Shown here: positions 25,397 to 34,949 of the stretch, piece after piece
Position numbering within the stretch: position 1 is the stretch's first letter
Layout of the letters: each line of letters opens with the position of its first letter
NCBI GenBank assembly: GCA_024640255.1
Contig: JAHEFI010000001.1
Span: forward strand, 372,001 to 436,000
Source of the DNA: Bacteroidota bacterium
Lineage (GTDB): Bacteria > Bacteroidota > Bacteroidia > Chitinophagales > Chitinophagaceae
Length of the DNA stretch: 64,000 nucleotides
Direction of reading: 5' to 3'
The notes under the pieces: model-generated
What the model saw: only the letters and a program-made list of their open reading frames with translations
Told to the model about the DNA's origin: nothing
The model's database searches: none
Made by a program: the position numbers and the translations under genes

Positions 25397-27598
25397 ATGG
25401 CATTCACTAAGAAAGACATAAAAGCAGCATTACAGACTCATTTTGGTTTTACGGAGTTCAAGGGTACCCAAGAAAAGGCCATCCTCTCTTTATTGGGGGG
25501 AAGGGACACTTTTGTAATTATGCCAACCGGTGGCGGTAAGAGTTTATGCTATCAATTGCCTGCAATGATGTTGCCTGGTTGTGCAATTGTTGTGTCTCCT
25601 TTGATTGCATTAATGAAAAACCAAGTTGATTTGGTAAGAGGATATAGTGAGAAAGACGATGTTGCCCATTTTTTAAATTCAAGTTTAAACAAGGGACAAA
25701 TCAAAGAAGTGAAAGATGATTTATTAAGTGGTAAGACTAAATTATTATATGTTGCTCCTGAAACATTAACTAAGCAAGAGAACCTTGATTTCTTTAGTGA
25801 TCTTCAAATTTCTTTTTTTGCAGTGGATGAAGCACACTGTATTTCTGAGTGGGGACATGATTTCAGACCAGAGTACAGAAGATTAAAAGAAATGATGGAA
25901 GAAATTAATAGTGAAGTGCCCATCATTGCTTTAACAGCTACTGCAACGCCTAAAGTGCAAAGTGATATTGTTAAGAATTTATCTTTGAGAGATCCGGAAG
26001 TATTGATCTCTTCTTTTAATAGAGCCAATTTGTATTATGAGGTACAACCTAAAATCAAAAAAGATTTAACGGTAAAAAGTATTGTAAAATATATTACAGG
26101 ACATAAAAGTAAGAGCGGTATTATTTATACTTTAAACAGAAAAACCACTGAAGAGTTAGCGGATTTATTAAAAGCCAATAATATTAAAGCTGTAGCTTAT
26201 CATGCAGGGTTGGATCAAAAATTGAGAGCCGAAAGACAGGATCAATTTTTGAATGAAGATGTGCAGGTAATCGTTGCTACTATTGCTTTTGGTATGGGTA
26301 TTGATAAACCAGATATTCGTTTTGTTATTCATTATAATATTCCAAAATCTATTGAGAATTATTATCAAGAAACGGGTAGAGCAGGTAGAGATGGTTTAGA
26401 AGGTAACTGTATTTTATATTACGCCCACCAAGATGTTACTAAGCTGGAACACTTCTTAAGGGACAAGCCATTGAGTGAAAGAGAAGTGGGCGCACAATTA
26501 ATTAATGAAACAGTTGCATTTGCGGAAAGCGGTGTTTGTAGAAGAAAAAGTTTACTACATTATTTTGGAGAAAAATGGGAAGACAAAAATTGTGGCAAGT
26601 GCGATAACTGTTTACATCCAAAAGAACTAATAGAAGCAAAATCAGAATTAGTACAATTGCTTAAAGTGATTACTGCTTTGAACGAACAATTTGTTGCAGA
26701 CTATGTGGTTCAAATAATTACCGGAAGTTTTACTCCTCAAATTGGTTTATATAGACATGAAAAATTATCGGTATTTGGTTTAGGTAAAGAAAAAGACAGT
26801 TTGTTCTGGAATAGTTTAATTAGACAGGCTATGTTGGAAGGGGTCATTGAAAAAGATATTGAAGAATATGGTTTATTAAAATTAACCAAGAAAGGCAATC
26901 AGTTTATTAAAAAACCTACTAGCTTCAAAATTGTATTAAATACCGTATTTGAAGAAACCAACACAGAAGAAGATGATGATGGTGCGAGCGAATCTGCAGG
27001 TTCAACTGATGAGGCTTTATTTGAGATGTTAAAAGAACTAAGACAAAAAGAAGCCAAGAAAATTGGCTTACCTCCTTTTGTTATTTTCTTGGAAACCTCT
27101 TTACAAGATATGGCCACTTTGTACCCAACTAATTTAGCTGAGTTGGAGCGTTGTCAAGGGGTAAGCAAGGGTAAAGCCTTGAAATATGGTAAACCTTTTG
27201 TGAGTTTAATTGAAGCTTATGTAGAGGAAAATAATATTGAGAAACCAGATGATTTTGTAATGAAATCTGTTGCCAATAAAGCAAGCAATAAGATTTATAT
27301 TATTCAAAATGTAGACAAGAAAATTCCTTTAGAAACCATTGCAAAAAATAAAGATTTAAGATTGGATGCTTTGTTAGAGGAAATGGAAACCATTGCCGCG
27401 AGTGGAACCAAGCTTAATTTAGATTATGCAATTGATGAATGGTTAGACGAATATGATCAAGAAGATATACTTGAATATTTCAAAAACTGTGAAACTTCTT
27501 CCTTAGCCATTGCGCAAGAAGAATTATCAGAAAATAATTATACCTGGGAGCAATTAAAAATTATGCGAATTAAATTTTTAAGTGTTGTAGGAAATTAA
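25397..27598 (+). CDS. recQ: ATP-dependent DNA helicase RecQ
   Basis: 733 residues. The helicase core has Walker A 'MPTGGGKSL', motif II 'VDEAHCISEWGHDFRP' and motif VI 'QETGRAGRDG'. Next come a RecQ zinc-binding region ('CRRKSLLHYFGE', 'CGKCDNC'), the RQC winged helix, an HRDC domain (about 540-620) and a C-terminal extension of about 100 residues common in Bacteroidota RecQ. It unwinds recombination and repair intermediates. The stop overlaps the convergent DUF3089 gene by 4 nt. Confidence 0.96.
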   Translation: MAFTKKDIKAALQTHFGFTEFKGTQEKAILSLLGGRDTFVIMPTGGGKSLCYQLPAMMLPGCAIVVSPLIALMKNQVDLVRGYSEKDDVAHFLNSSLNKGQIKEVKDDLLSGKTKLLYVAPETLTKQENLDFFSDLQISFFAVDEAHCISEWGHDFRPEYRRLKEMMEEINSEVPIIALTATATPKVQSDIVKNLSLRDPEVLISSFNRANLYYEVQPKIKKDLTVKSIVKYITGHKSKSGIIYTLNRKTTEELADLLKANNIKAVAYHAGLDQKLRAERQDQFLNEDVQVIVATIAFGMGIDKPDIRFVIHYNIPKSIENYYQETGRAGRDGLEGNCILYYAHQDVTKLEHFLRDKPLSEREVGAQLINETVAFAESGVCRRKSLLHYFGEKWEDKNCGKCDNCLHPKELIEAKSELVQLLKVITALNEQFVADYVVQIITGSFTPQIGLYRHEKLSVFGLGKEKDSLFWNSLIRQAMLEGVIEKDIEEYGLLKLTKKGNQFIKKPTSFKIVLNTVFEETNTEEDDDGASESAGSTDEALFEMLKELRQKEAKKIGLPPFVIFLETSLQDMATLYPTNLAELERCQGVSKGKALKYGKPFVSLIEAYVEENNIEKPDDFVMKSVANKASNKIYIIQNVDKKIPLETIAKNKDLRLDALLEEMETIAASGTKLNLDYAIDEWLDEYDQEDILEYFKNCETSSLAIAQEELSENNYTWEQLKIMRIKFLSVVGN

Positions 27599-28641
27599 TT
27601 AGTGCTATTGGATTTAAAGTAACTGTTCACTCTATCCACTGCGTTTTGTCTTACACTTAAATAGTAAAAATTATAATCTGCAATATGATAGTTGCTTGTT
27701 CTATACAAAAAGCTTCCTAAAAAATGAGGTTTCTTTGTCCATAAAATACCTTCGTGATTAATTGCGTCAGCCACATGAGGAATAATTTTATCAAAATTAT
27801 ATAAGACAGAACCTTCGTTCATTTTTCTATCAACTATCGGGTCGCTTTTGCTCCATGAAAGTGGATTAGTTACGATGGAATTAAATTTTTCTCTCACAAC
27901 AAAATCTGGGATATAACCTTCTTGATAGGTTCTCCAAGCACAAATACATCCTGTTGAAGTAGGTGTTTCGCAGGCTTTTAATTGAGCATAGTCGCCTGGA
28001 TCTATGGCCATACCTACTACATAAGCAGCAATTAATTTTTTAGCCAAAGGTTTATTGTCAAAAAATTCTTTTAATAATCTCTTTGTATGCGTACTACCCT
28101 GACTATGCGAAGCAATAATGATTGGTCTTCCATTGTTGTAATGCGCCAAATAATATTCAAAAGCAGTTTTTACATCATGGTAAGCCAATTCAAAAGCAGC
28201 CAATGCTTTTAATGTATCAGCACTATTTTTTGGGGAATAAGAATTGATATGGGCTTGACGATATCTTGGCGCATAAATTTTTCCAGCTTGATTAAAAATA
28301 CTTGCCTGATTTAAAATGCTTGTGTAGTCTGTGTATAAATTTAATTTAGCATCACTTAAAGATGCGTTCCAGCCAGTTGGCTTATTGGTATCTAAATAAC
28401 TTGTAGGATAAACAAAAAATACATCAGCCTTATCAGAAGATGATGCATCTTTTTTTAATGGCTTGGGTAAACTATCACTTGGGTCTTTTTTATCTGGATG
28501 AGCTGCCCAATATTGCATTTGGCTATAATCAGGAACTAATCCCAATTTTTCCTGCTCATATTGCGGCTGTAATTTCATATACCCATTACTGGTACATTGA
28601 CTAAAAGATACAATTAACAATAAGTAAAATAGTTTGCGCAT
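27595..28641 (-). CDS. DUF3089 alpha/beta-hydrolase lipoprotein
   Basis: About 348 residues from the ATG at 28641; the track's TTG three codons earlier falls inside the promoter element. A lipoprotein signal (lipobox 'SFSQC') is followed by a DUF3089 alpha/beta-hydrolase domain, whose nucleophile elbow is 'ASHSQGS' (variant GxSxG) and whose C-terminal catalytic His is likely in 'NYHIADYNFY'. It is predicted to be an envelope esterase or peptidase of unknown substrate. It overlaps the recQ stop by 4 nt and is divergent from the chromate-type transporter. Confidence 0.82.
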   Translation of the reverse strand: MRKLFYLLLIVSFSQCTSNGYMKLQPQYEQEKLGLVPDYSQMQYWAAHPDKKDPSDSLPKPLKKDASSSDKADVFFVYPTSYLDTNKPTGWNASLSDAKLNLYTDYTSILNQASIFNQAGKIYAPRYRQAHINSYSPKNSADTLKALAAFELAYHDVKTAFEYYLAHYNNGRPIIIASHSQGSTHTKRLLKEFFDNKPLAKKLIAAYVVGMAIDPGDYAQLKACETPTSTGCICAWRTYQEGYIPDFVVREKFNSIVTNPLSWSKSDPIVDRKMNEGSVLYNFDKIIPHVADAINHEGILWTKKPHFLGSFLYRTSNYHIADYNFYYLSVRQNAVDRVNSYFKSNSTN

Positions 28642-28647
28642 AGGATG

Positions 28648-28655
28648 CAAAGTTA
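28648..28655 (-). promoter_or_regulatory. -7 element of the DUF3089 gene, start-proximal
   Basis: TAACTTTG on the minus strand, followed by CATCCT and then the ATG. The 6-nt distance leaves essentially no leader. Confidence 0.45.
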
Positions 28656-28693
28656 TTACTATTAATGATTTATTTTTAGGATAGATTTATATT

Positions 28694-29959
28694 TTGAAAT
28701 ATTTAAGACATATATCATTTTTAAAAGCTGTGTTAATGCATAGCATCACTGCCTTTGGAGGGCCTCAGGTGGCTGTAGCACTTATGCAATATAGGTTTGT
28801 TGAAAAACGAAGAGACCTTACCCAAGAAGAATTACTTGAATACAATGCTTTTTGCCAATTATTACCTGGCGCTTCTTCTACACAAACTATTGTATTAGTG
28901 GGATTTAAGAGAGGTGGGGTGGTATTGGCCTTATTAACCTTGCTTGTTTGGATGTTGCCTGCAGTTATAATAATGACCGGCTTAGCTTTATTAGTCAGTT
29001 ATTTTTCTTGGTCCGGAGGAATAAAGTCCTTGTCTTTATTGCAGCCCATGTCTATCGGTTTTATTATAAGTGCAGCTATTTTATTATTTCAAAAATCAGT
29101 GAATAATATAATTACCAGATGGATATTTGTACTAAGTGTCCTAATTACTTTTTTTGGCTTTAATACACCATGGACCATTCCTCTTATTATTATTCTTTCA
29201 GGCTTGGTAACTAATTTTAGCGATAAAAGAATTCCTTCCGATGGAACAGCTCCTAAGTCTATTCAATGGAGAGCATTGATTATTTTTATTGGATTATTTA
29301 TTGCTGCAGGTTTTCTCTCTGAGCGTGCCACTAAACAAAACTGGGAATCCAAAAAATTATTCAATTTGTTTGAAACCAATTATCGTTTTGGAAGCATGGT
29401 GTTTGGCGGTGGAGATGTGTTGATGCCCATCATGTATGAACAATATGTAACGCGTCCGGTTTCAAAACATATTCAAGAAACTAAAAGAGACGTCATTAAA
29501 ATTGATAGAACCAATTTTTTAACAGGAACTGGTTTAGTTAGAGCAGTGCCTGGTCCTATATTTTCTATTGCCAGTTATATGGGGGCAACTGCATTAAAAG
29601 ACAAGCCAGTGGATATTCAAATTTATGGAGCCATTGTTGCGAGTGTGGGCATATTTTTACCTAGCTTTTTAATTGTATTATTTTTCTTTCCTATTTGGCA
29701 GCATCTAAAGAAGTTTGCTATTTTTTATAGGTCTTTGGAAGGTGTATATGCAGCAATAGTAGGTATTATGATTGGGGCGTCTTTGTTTCTAATAAAGGAT
29801 ATTTCTGTTGCCATGCAATCTGCTAATTTGTTTTCTATAATAATGTATTTAGTGGTTTTTGTTTCCAGTACTTACTTACTATACAAACAAAAATTAGGTC
29901 CTCAATGGATTGCTTTTACTTGTATTGTTATGGGCTTGTTAATGTCCCACTGGTTTTAA
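28694..29959 (+). CDS. Chromate-transporter (CHR) family protein
   Basis: 421-residue polytopic membrane protein with two homologous CHR halves. Half one has 'SITAFGGPQVAVALM' and 'LLPGASSTQT'; half two has 'FGGGDVLMPIMYEQYV' and 'VPGPIFSIASYMG'. Family members export chromate or other oxyanions in antiport. The start is TTG, supported because the CHR domain begins within 20 residues. The region TATATTTTG at the start codon resembles a promoter element, so the exact start is uncertain. The next gene begins 27 nt on. Confidence 0.85.
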   Translation: MKYLRHISFLKAVLMHSITAFGGPQVAVALMQYRFVEKRRDLTQEELLEYNAFCQLLPGASSTQTIVLVGFKRGGVVLALLTLLVWMLPAVIIMTGLALLVSYFSWSGGIKSLSLLQPMSIGFIISAAILLFQKSVNNIITRWIFVLSVLITFFGFNTPWTIPLIIILSGLVTNFSDKRIPSDGTAPKSIQWRALIIFIGLFIAAGFLSERATKQNWESKKLFNLFETNYRFGSMVFGGGDVLMPIMYEQYVTRPVSKHIQETKRDVIKIDRTNFLTGTGLVRAVPGPIFSIASYMGATALKDKPVDIQIYGAIVASVGIFLPSFLIVLFFFPIWQHLKKFAIFYRSLEGVYAAIVGIMIGASLFLIKDISVAMQSANLFSIIMYLVVFVSSTYLLYKQKLGPQWIAFTCIVMGLLMSHWF

Positions 29960-29986
29960 GAACAATTTCATAATATTGCATCACAC

Positions 29987-30724
29987 ATGATGCAGCGCTT
30001 TATTTTTTTTATTCTTCTTTTTTTGTTGCTCCATTCAACTGTACAAGCGCAATCTGTATTGGTAAGCGGAACCGTATATGATATATCTGGAAGAAGACCA
30101 GTGGAGGCAGTGATTGTTCATACGAATAATAATATGTCCACTACAGATTCTTTAGGTAGATATATTATTAATGTTAAAGCAAAAGACTCTATTTGGTTTT
30201 CATTATTTGGAAAGAACACGCAGAAGTATACTTTAGACACCATCGAAGACAAACGTAATTTCAATATTATGATCCATGTGAATGGAATTGATTTACCAGA
30301 AGTAAGGGTTAGGAATAATAATTACAGATTGGACTCCATGCAAAACAGGTATGATTATGCAAAATATTTTAATTACCAGCCGCCTGGTTTAAAATTGGCT
30401 AATAATTCCACTTTAATCAATCCAAGTGGAGGTTTGTCAATTGGCTTCGATTTAGTGGAAATGATCAATATGTTTAGGTTCAAAAGAAACCGAAACCTGG
30501 GCTTTTTGCAAAAAAGGCTTATTTCTCAAGAGCAAGAGAAATACATCAACTATCGTTTTACCAAGCGATTTGTTCAAAAAATCACTCATTTAGAAGGAGA
30601 TAACTTGGTGCAGTTTATGGATTATTGCAAGCCATCTTATGAGGTTTTGGGTTTATTAAACGACCTAGAATTGGGTTATTATATCCAACAGAAGTATTTG
30701 GCCTTCAAAACCAGTCACCCATAG
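29987..30724 (+). CDS. Secreted protein with carboxypeptidase-regulatory-like domain
   Basis: 245 residues. The signal peptide ends near 'TVQAQ'. A beta-sandwich of the carboxypeptidase-D-regulatory type follows (about 24-110, 'VSGTVYDISGRRPVEAV' and 'TDSLGRYIINV'), then an alpha-helical charged C-terminus of unknown fold. Such domains usually form the N-terminal part of TonB receptors, but here no plug or barrel follows. A periplasmic role is likely, without a predictable activity. It is possibly co-transcribed with the CHR transporter. Confidence 0.7.
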   Translation: MMQRFIFFILLFLLLHSTVQAQSVLVSGTVYDISGRRPVEAVIVHTNNNMSTTDSLGRYIINVKAKDSIWFSLFGKNTQKYTLDTIEDKRNFNIMIHVNGIDLPEVRVRNNNYRLDSMQNRYDYAKYFNYQPPGLKLANNSTLINPSGGLSIGFDLVEMINMFRFKRNRNLGFLQKRLISQEQEKYINYRFTKRFVQKITHLEGDNLVQFMDYCKPSYEVLGLLNDLELGYYIQQKYLAFKTSHP

Positions 30725-30794
30725 CCTCCATTCATCTATTTTATTTCTCCAAAAGGGCAGGTTTTTATATCTTTATTGACTAAAATTCAGTCAT

Positions 30795-31844
30795 TTGAGA
30801 AAGATACAGTTAATCTTAGCGGCAGCTGTTTTATTGCTTGCTAGTTGTAAAGAAAAGGCAAAGCCTACAGACAAGTTTAATCCTAATATGCCCGTTTCGG
30901 TGGATATCACTGTTGCAGAACTACAAAAAGTGGATAAGCAAATAGAAGTGAATGGAACCGTTTTGGCAAATGATTTTGTGGAATTACATCCTGAAGCCAA
31001 TGGAAGAGTTACATTTTTACAAATTCCAGAAGGCAAAATGGTGACTGCTGGAACTGTTTTAGCTAAATTAAATGATGCTGATTTACAGGCTCAATTAGAA
31101 AAATTAAAAGTACTATTAGAATTAGCCAATATCAACGAACAAAGAAATAAGCAATTATTAAGTGCAAGAGGCATTAATCAAAGTGATTATGATTTGTCTT
31201 TGCAACAAGTTAAAAGTTTGAAAGCAGATATGGCGTATACGCAATCATTGATTGACAAAACAGTGATTAAGGCACCCTTCAATGGTCAAATGGGTTTAAG
31301 ACAAATTAGCGTTGGGGCTTATATCAATACTGCGACAACTGTTGCAACTATTCAAAAGGTAGATCAATTAAAAATGGATTTTACTTTACCAGAAATTTAT
31401 GGTGATTATGTTAAAGTAGGTAAGACTATTAAAATGACTACTATTGGAAATGAGCAAAAGCCAATTGTTGCTACTATTACAGCCATTGAGCCTCAAATTA
31501 TTGCCACTACTAGAAATATTAAAGTGAGAGCTAGCTTTAAAGGAAAAGTTTTACCGGGAGCATACGCAAAAGTATTCTTAGGGGAGAATTCTACTAAGCC
31601 AACGATCATGGTTCCATCTAATATTATTATACCAGATTCAAAAGCTAAACAAATTGTTGTTGTTAGAAATGGCGAAGCAAAATTTGTAAGTGTTGAAACT
31701 GGTTACAGAACTGTGACTGCAGTTGAAATCACAAAAGGCTTACAAGCAGGCGACAGTGTAATTGTTGCGGGTATGCTTTTTGTTAAAGATGGTGCCAAAT
31801 TGAAAATTGGCAAAACACTTCCTAATCTCGATATTACCAAATAG
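30795..31844 (+). CDS. RND efflux periplasmic adaptor lipoprotein
   Basis: 349 residues. The TTG start gives a good lipoprotein signal 'LAAAVLLLASC'. The HlyD-like order is visible: first lipoyl half ('ANGRVTFLQIPEGKMVTAG'), a short coiled-coil hairpin (about 90-150), the second lipoyl half ('TVIKAPFNGQMGLRQISVG'), beta-barrel and membrane-proximal domains. It couples the inner-membrane RND pump, which starts 25 nt downstream, to an outer-membrane channel. No TolC-type gene is present in this operon. Confidence 0.92.
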   Translation: MRKIQLILAAAVLLLASCKEKAKPTDKFNPNMPVSVDITVAELQKVDKQIEVNGTVLANDFVELHPEANGRVTFLQIPEGKMVTAGTVLAKLNDADLQAQLEKLKVLLELANINEQRNKQLLSARGINQSDYDLSLQQVKSLKADMAYTQSLIDKTVIKAPFNGQMGLRQISVGAYINTATTVATIQKVDQLKMDFTLPEIYGDYVKVGKTIKMTTIGNEQKPIVATITAIEPQIIATTRNIKVRASFKGKVLPGAYAKVFLGENSTKPTIMVPSNIIIPDSKAKQIVVVRNGEAKFVSVETGYRTVTAVEITKGLQAGDSVIVAGMLFVKDGAKLKIGKTLPNLDITK

Positions 31845-31868
31845 GGTTTTAAAAACTTATTTATTTAG

Positions 31869-34800
31869 ATGAATATATCTGAACTTTCATTGAAGCGACC
31901 GGTACTAGCTACCGTGATGAATATTGCCATTATCATTTTTGGTTTGGTAGGTTTTTCTTTTTTAGCATTAAGAGAATATCCAGCAATTGATCCTCCTATT
32001 ATTAACGTACAAACTACTTATACAGGAGCGAATGCAGAAGTTATCCAAAGCCAGATTACTGAACCATTAGAAAAAGCGATTAATGGTATACCGGGTATTA
32101 GAACTATTAACTCTTCAAGTTCTGTTGGTAATTCAAATATTACTGTTGAGTTTAACTTAGGAGTGAACTTAGAAACTGCGGCGAACGATGTTAGAGATAA
32201 AGTGTCTCAAGCACAAAGATCTTTGCCTCAAGATATTTCTAGCCCACCAGTTGTTTCTAAAGCAGATGGGGGTGATTTTATTTTGATGTTAACCATCAGA
32301 AGTAAGACAAAGGGTTTGTTAGAATTAACAGAGTATGCTGAGAATGTTTTGTTACAAAGATTCCAAACCATTGATGAAGTAAGTAATGTAGGTGTTAGAG
32401 GTAAGCGACAAGCAATGCGTATCTTTCCTAATACAGATTTATTGAGTGCTTACGGAATTGCCTTCAATGATATTCAAACTGCACTGAATAAAGAAAACGT
32501 AGAATTGCCTGCAGGTTCTATTTATGGCAATAAGTCAGAATTTATTATTAGAGCATTAGGAAGATTAACCACAGAATCAGATTTTAGAAATGTTATTTTA
32601 AAAGAAGACGCAACTGGTATTGTTCGTTTGGGTGATGTTGCAAAAGTAGAATTAGGTCCAGAACAAGAAGATCAAGGAACTTATTTTAATGGGGTTCCGG
32701 TGGTTATGTTAACGGTATCGCCACAACCAGGCGCTAACCAAATTAAAATTGCTGATGAGTTTTATAAAAGATTAGAAGAAGTTAAAAAGCAAAACAAATC
32801 TGATATTGAATTTGCTATTCCTATTGACAATACTTTAAATATTCGTAGAGCATTATCAGAAGTAAAAGAAACAATTGTGATTTCTTTTGCCTTAGTGGTA
32901 TTGGTTATTTTCTTCTTCTTTAGAAACTGGTTAATTGCAATTCGTCCATTAATTGATATTCCTATTTCTTTGATTGCCACATTCTTTATTATGTATTTGG
33001 CAGGCTTCTCTATTAATGTATTAACCTTATTAGCGATTGTATTGGCCACGGGATTAGTAGTGGATGATGGAATTGTGGTGACCGAAAATATATTTAGAAA
33101 ACTAGAAGAAGGATTGTCTTTAAAAGATGCAGCTAGAGAAGGCAGTAAAGAAATTTTCTTTGCAGTCATTTCTACTTCAATCACATTGGCTGTGGTATTT
33201 ATGCCAGTTATCTTCTTGCAAGGTTTTGTGGGTTCTTTATTCAAAGAGTTTGGAGTAGTTGTAGCGGGTGCTGTATTGGTATCTGCTTTTGTATCTTTAA
33301 CTATCACGCCAGTATTGAATGTATACCTAAATAGAAAAGATGGGAAGCAAGGCGCTTTCTATGAGCGCACTGAGCCTTTCTTTAAAGGAATAGAAAATGG
33401 CTATAAAAATTTATTACAAAAATTCTTACAAGTTAGATGGTTAGCTTGGGTAATTGTTGCAGCATGTTTTGCCTTAATTATATTAATTGGAAAAACAATT
33501 CAAAGTGAATTGGCTCCATTAGAAGATAAAGGCTCTGTAAGAATTACCTTATCTGGTGCGGAAGGGATGAGTTATGATGATATGAGATCAGATTTATTGA
33601 AGGCAGTAAGAATTATGCAGGATTCTTTTCCTGAACAAGCTTTTACTTGGGGTAGCGTTCCTGGTTATGGAGGTAGTAGTGGTAATAGTTCTGCCTCTGG
33701 AAGATTGGGTTTGGTGAGAAAAGACGAAAGAACAAGAACTCAATCAGAGATAGCTGCAGATTTAAATAAAAAAATGAAGCGTTTTAAAAACGTAAGAATT
33801 TTTGCTATTGAAGAACAAACTATTTCTGTGGGTATGATGTCTAGAGGTTCTTTACCTGTACAATTCATCATCCAAAATTTAGACTTCCAAAAAATTAGAA
33901 ATGTGATACCTGAATTTTTGGATGCGGCAAGAAAAGACAAGACTTTCCAAAACGTGGATGTGAATTTAAAGTTCAACAAACCTGAATACGATTTATCCAT
34001 AGATAGAATGCGTGTAAGAGATTTGGGCTTAAATACAGCAGATGTAGCGCAGGCTTTACAAGCTGCATTTAGTGGTGCGCGTTCTGCTTATTTTATTATG
34101 AATGATCGTCAATACCAAGTAATTACTCAGGTGCCTAGAGTAGATAGAAATACACCTACTGATATTGATAAAATTTATGTAAGAAATAACAGAGGTGAGC
34201 AAATACCTATTTCTAGCGTATTAACTGTTGAAGAGAATAGTAATCCTCCGAATTTATATCACTACAATCGTTTTAATTCAGCGACTATTTCTGCATCATT
34301 GGCAGAAGGTAAAACTATTGGAGATGGTGTAAATGCAATGGAAAGAATTGCTAAGGAAAAATTAGACGAGAGTTTCCAAACAGCTTTAAGCGGTCCGTCT
34401 AGAGACTTTAAAGAAAGTTCTTCTAATACTTCTCAAGCTTTAATATTGGCACTTATATTAATCTATTTAGTGTTGGCTGCTCAATTTGAAAGCTTCACAG
34501 ATCCATTCATTATTATGATTACTGTACCATTAGCATTAGCTGGTGCATTATTATGTTTATGGACTTTTGATCAAACATTAAATATCTTCTCTCAAATTGG
34601 AATTATCATGTTGATTGGTTTGGTTACCAAGAATGGTATCTTAATTGTAGAGTTTGCAAATAAGAAAAGAGAAACAGGCTTAGCTATTAGAGAAGCGGTA
34701 TTAGAAGCAGCTACTCAAAGATTAAGACCTATTTTAATGACAAGTTTAGCAACTGCATTAGGCGCATTGCCAATTGCTATTAGTTTAGGCGCTGCTGCAA

Positions 34801-34925
34801 CCAGTAGAAAACCTTTGGGAACAGTGATTGTGGGTGGTTTGATGTTTTCATTAATACTTACCTTATTTGTAATTCCATCGGTGTATACTTATTTATCTAG
34901 TAAGCATAAGAAACAAGTAGATTAA
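31869..34925 (+). CDS. RND-family efflux permease (HAE1-like)
   Basis: 1018 residues, the typical length, with twelve transmembrane helices in two groups and two large periplasmic loops. It starts 'LSLKRPVLATVMNIAIIIFGL'. The proton-relay motif in TM4 is 'GLVVDDGIVVTENI' (Asp pair), and 'TKNGILIVEFAN' lies in TM10. It exports hydrophobic compounds or drugs by proton antiport. It forms an operon with the adaptor upstream. The substrate is unknown. Confidence 0.95.
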   Translation: MNISELSLKRPVLATVMNIAIIIFGLVGFSFLALREYPAIDPPIINVQTTYTGANAEVIQSQITEPLEKAINGIPGIRTINSSSSVGNSNITVEFNLGVNLETAANDVRDKVSQAQRSLPQDISSPPVVSKADGGDFILMLTIRSKTKGLLELTEYAENVLLQRFQTIDEVSNVGVRGKRQAMRIFPNTDLLSAYGIAFNDIQTALNKENVELPAGSIYGNKSEFIIRALGRLTTESDFRNVILKEDATGIVRLGDVAKVELGPEQEDQGTYFNGVPVVMLTVSPQPGANQIKIADEFYKRLEEVKKQNKSDIEFAIPIDNTLNIRRALSEVKETIVISFALVVLVIFFFFRNWLIAIRPLIDIPISLIATFFIMYLAGFSINVLTLLAIVLATGLVVDDGIVVTENIFRKLEEGLSLKDAAREGSKEIFFAVISTSITLAVVFMPVIFLQGFVGSLFKEFGVVVAGAVLVSAFVSLTITPVLNVYLNRKDGKQGAFYERTEPFFKGIENGYKNLLQKFLQVRWLAWVIVAACFALIILIGKTIQSELAPLEDKGSVRITLSGAEGMSYDDMRSDLLKAVRIMQDSFPEQAFTWGSVPGYGGSSGNSSASGRLGLVRKDERTRTQSEIAADLNKKMKRFKNVRIFAIEEQTISVGMMSRGSLPVQFIIQNLDFQKIRNVIPEFLDAARKDKTFQNVDVNLKFNKPEYDLSIDRMRVRDLGLNTADVAQALQAAFSGARSAYFIMNDRQYQVITQVPRVDRNTPTDIDKIYVRNNRGEQIPISSVLTVEENSNPPNLYHYNRFNSATISASLAEGKTIGDGVNAMERIAKEKLDESFQTALSGPSRDFKESSSNTSQALILALILIYLVLAAQFESFTDPFIIMITVPLALAGALLCLWTFDQTLNIFSQIGIIMLIGLVTKNGILIVEFANKKRETGLAIREAVLEAATQRLRPILMTSLATALGALPIAISLGAAATSRKPLGTVIVGGLMFSLILTLFVIPSVYTYLSSKHKKQVD

Positions 34926-34949
34926 TTCTGTTTAATATAAATACAAGCC

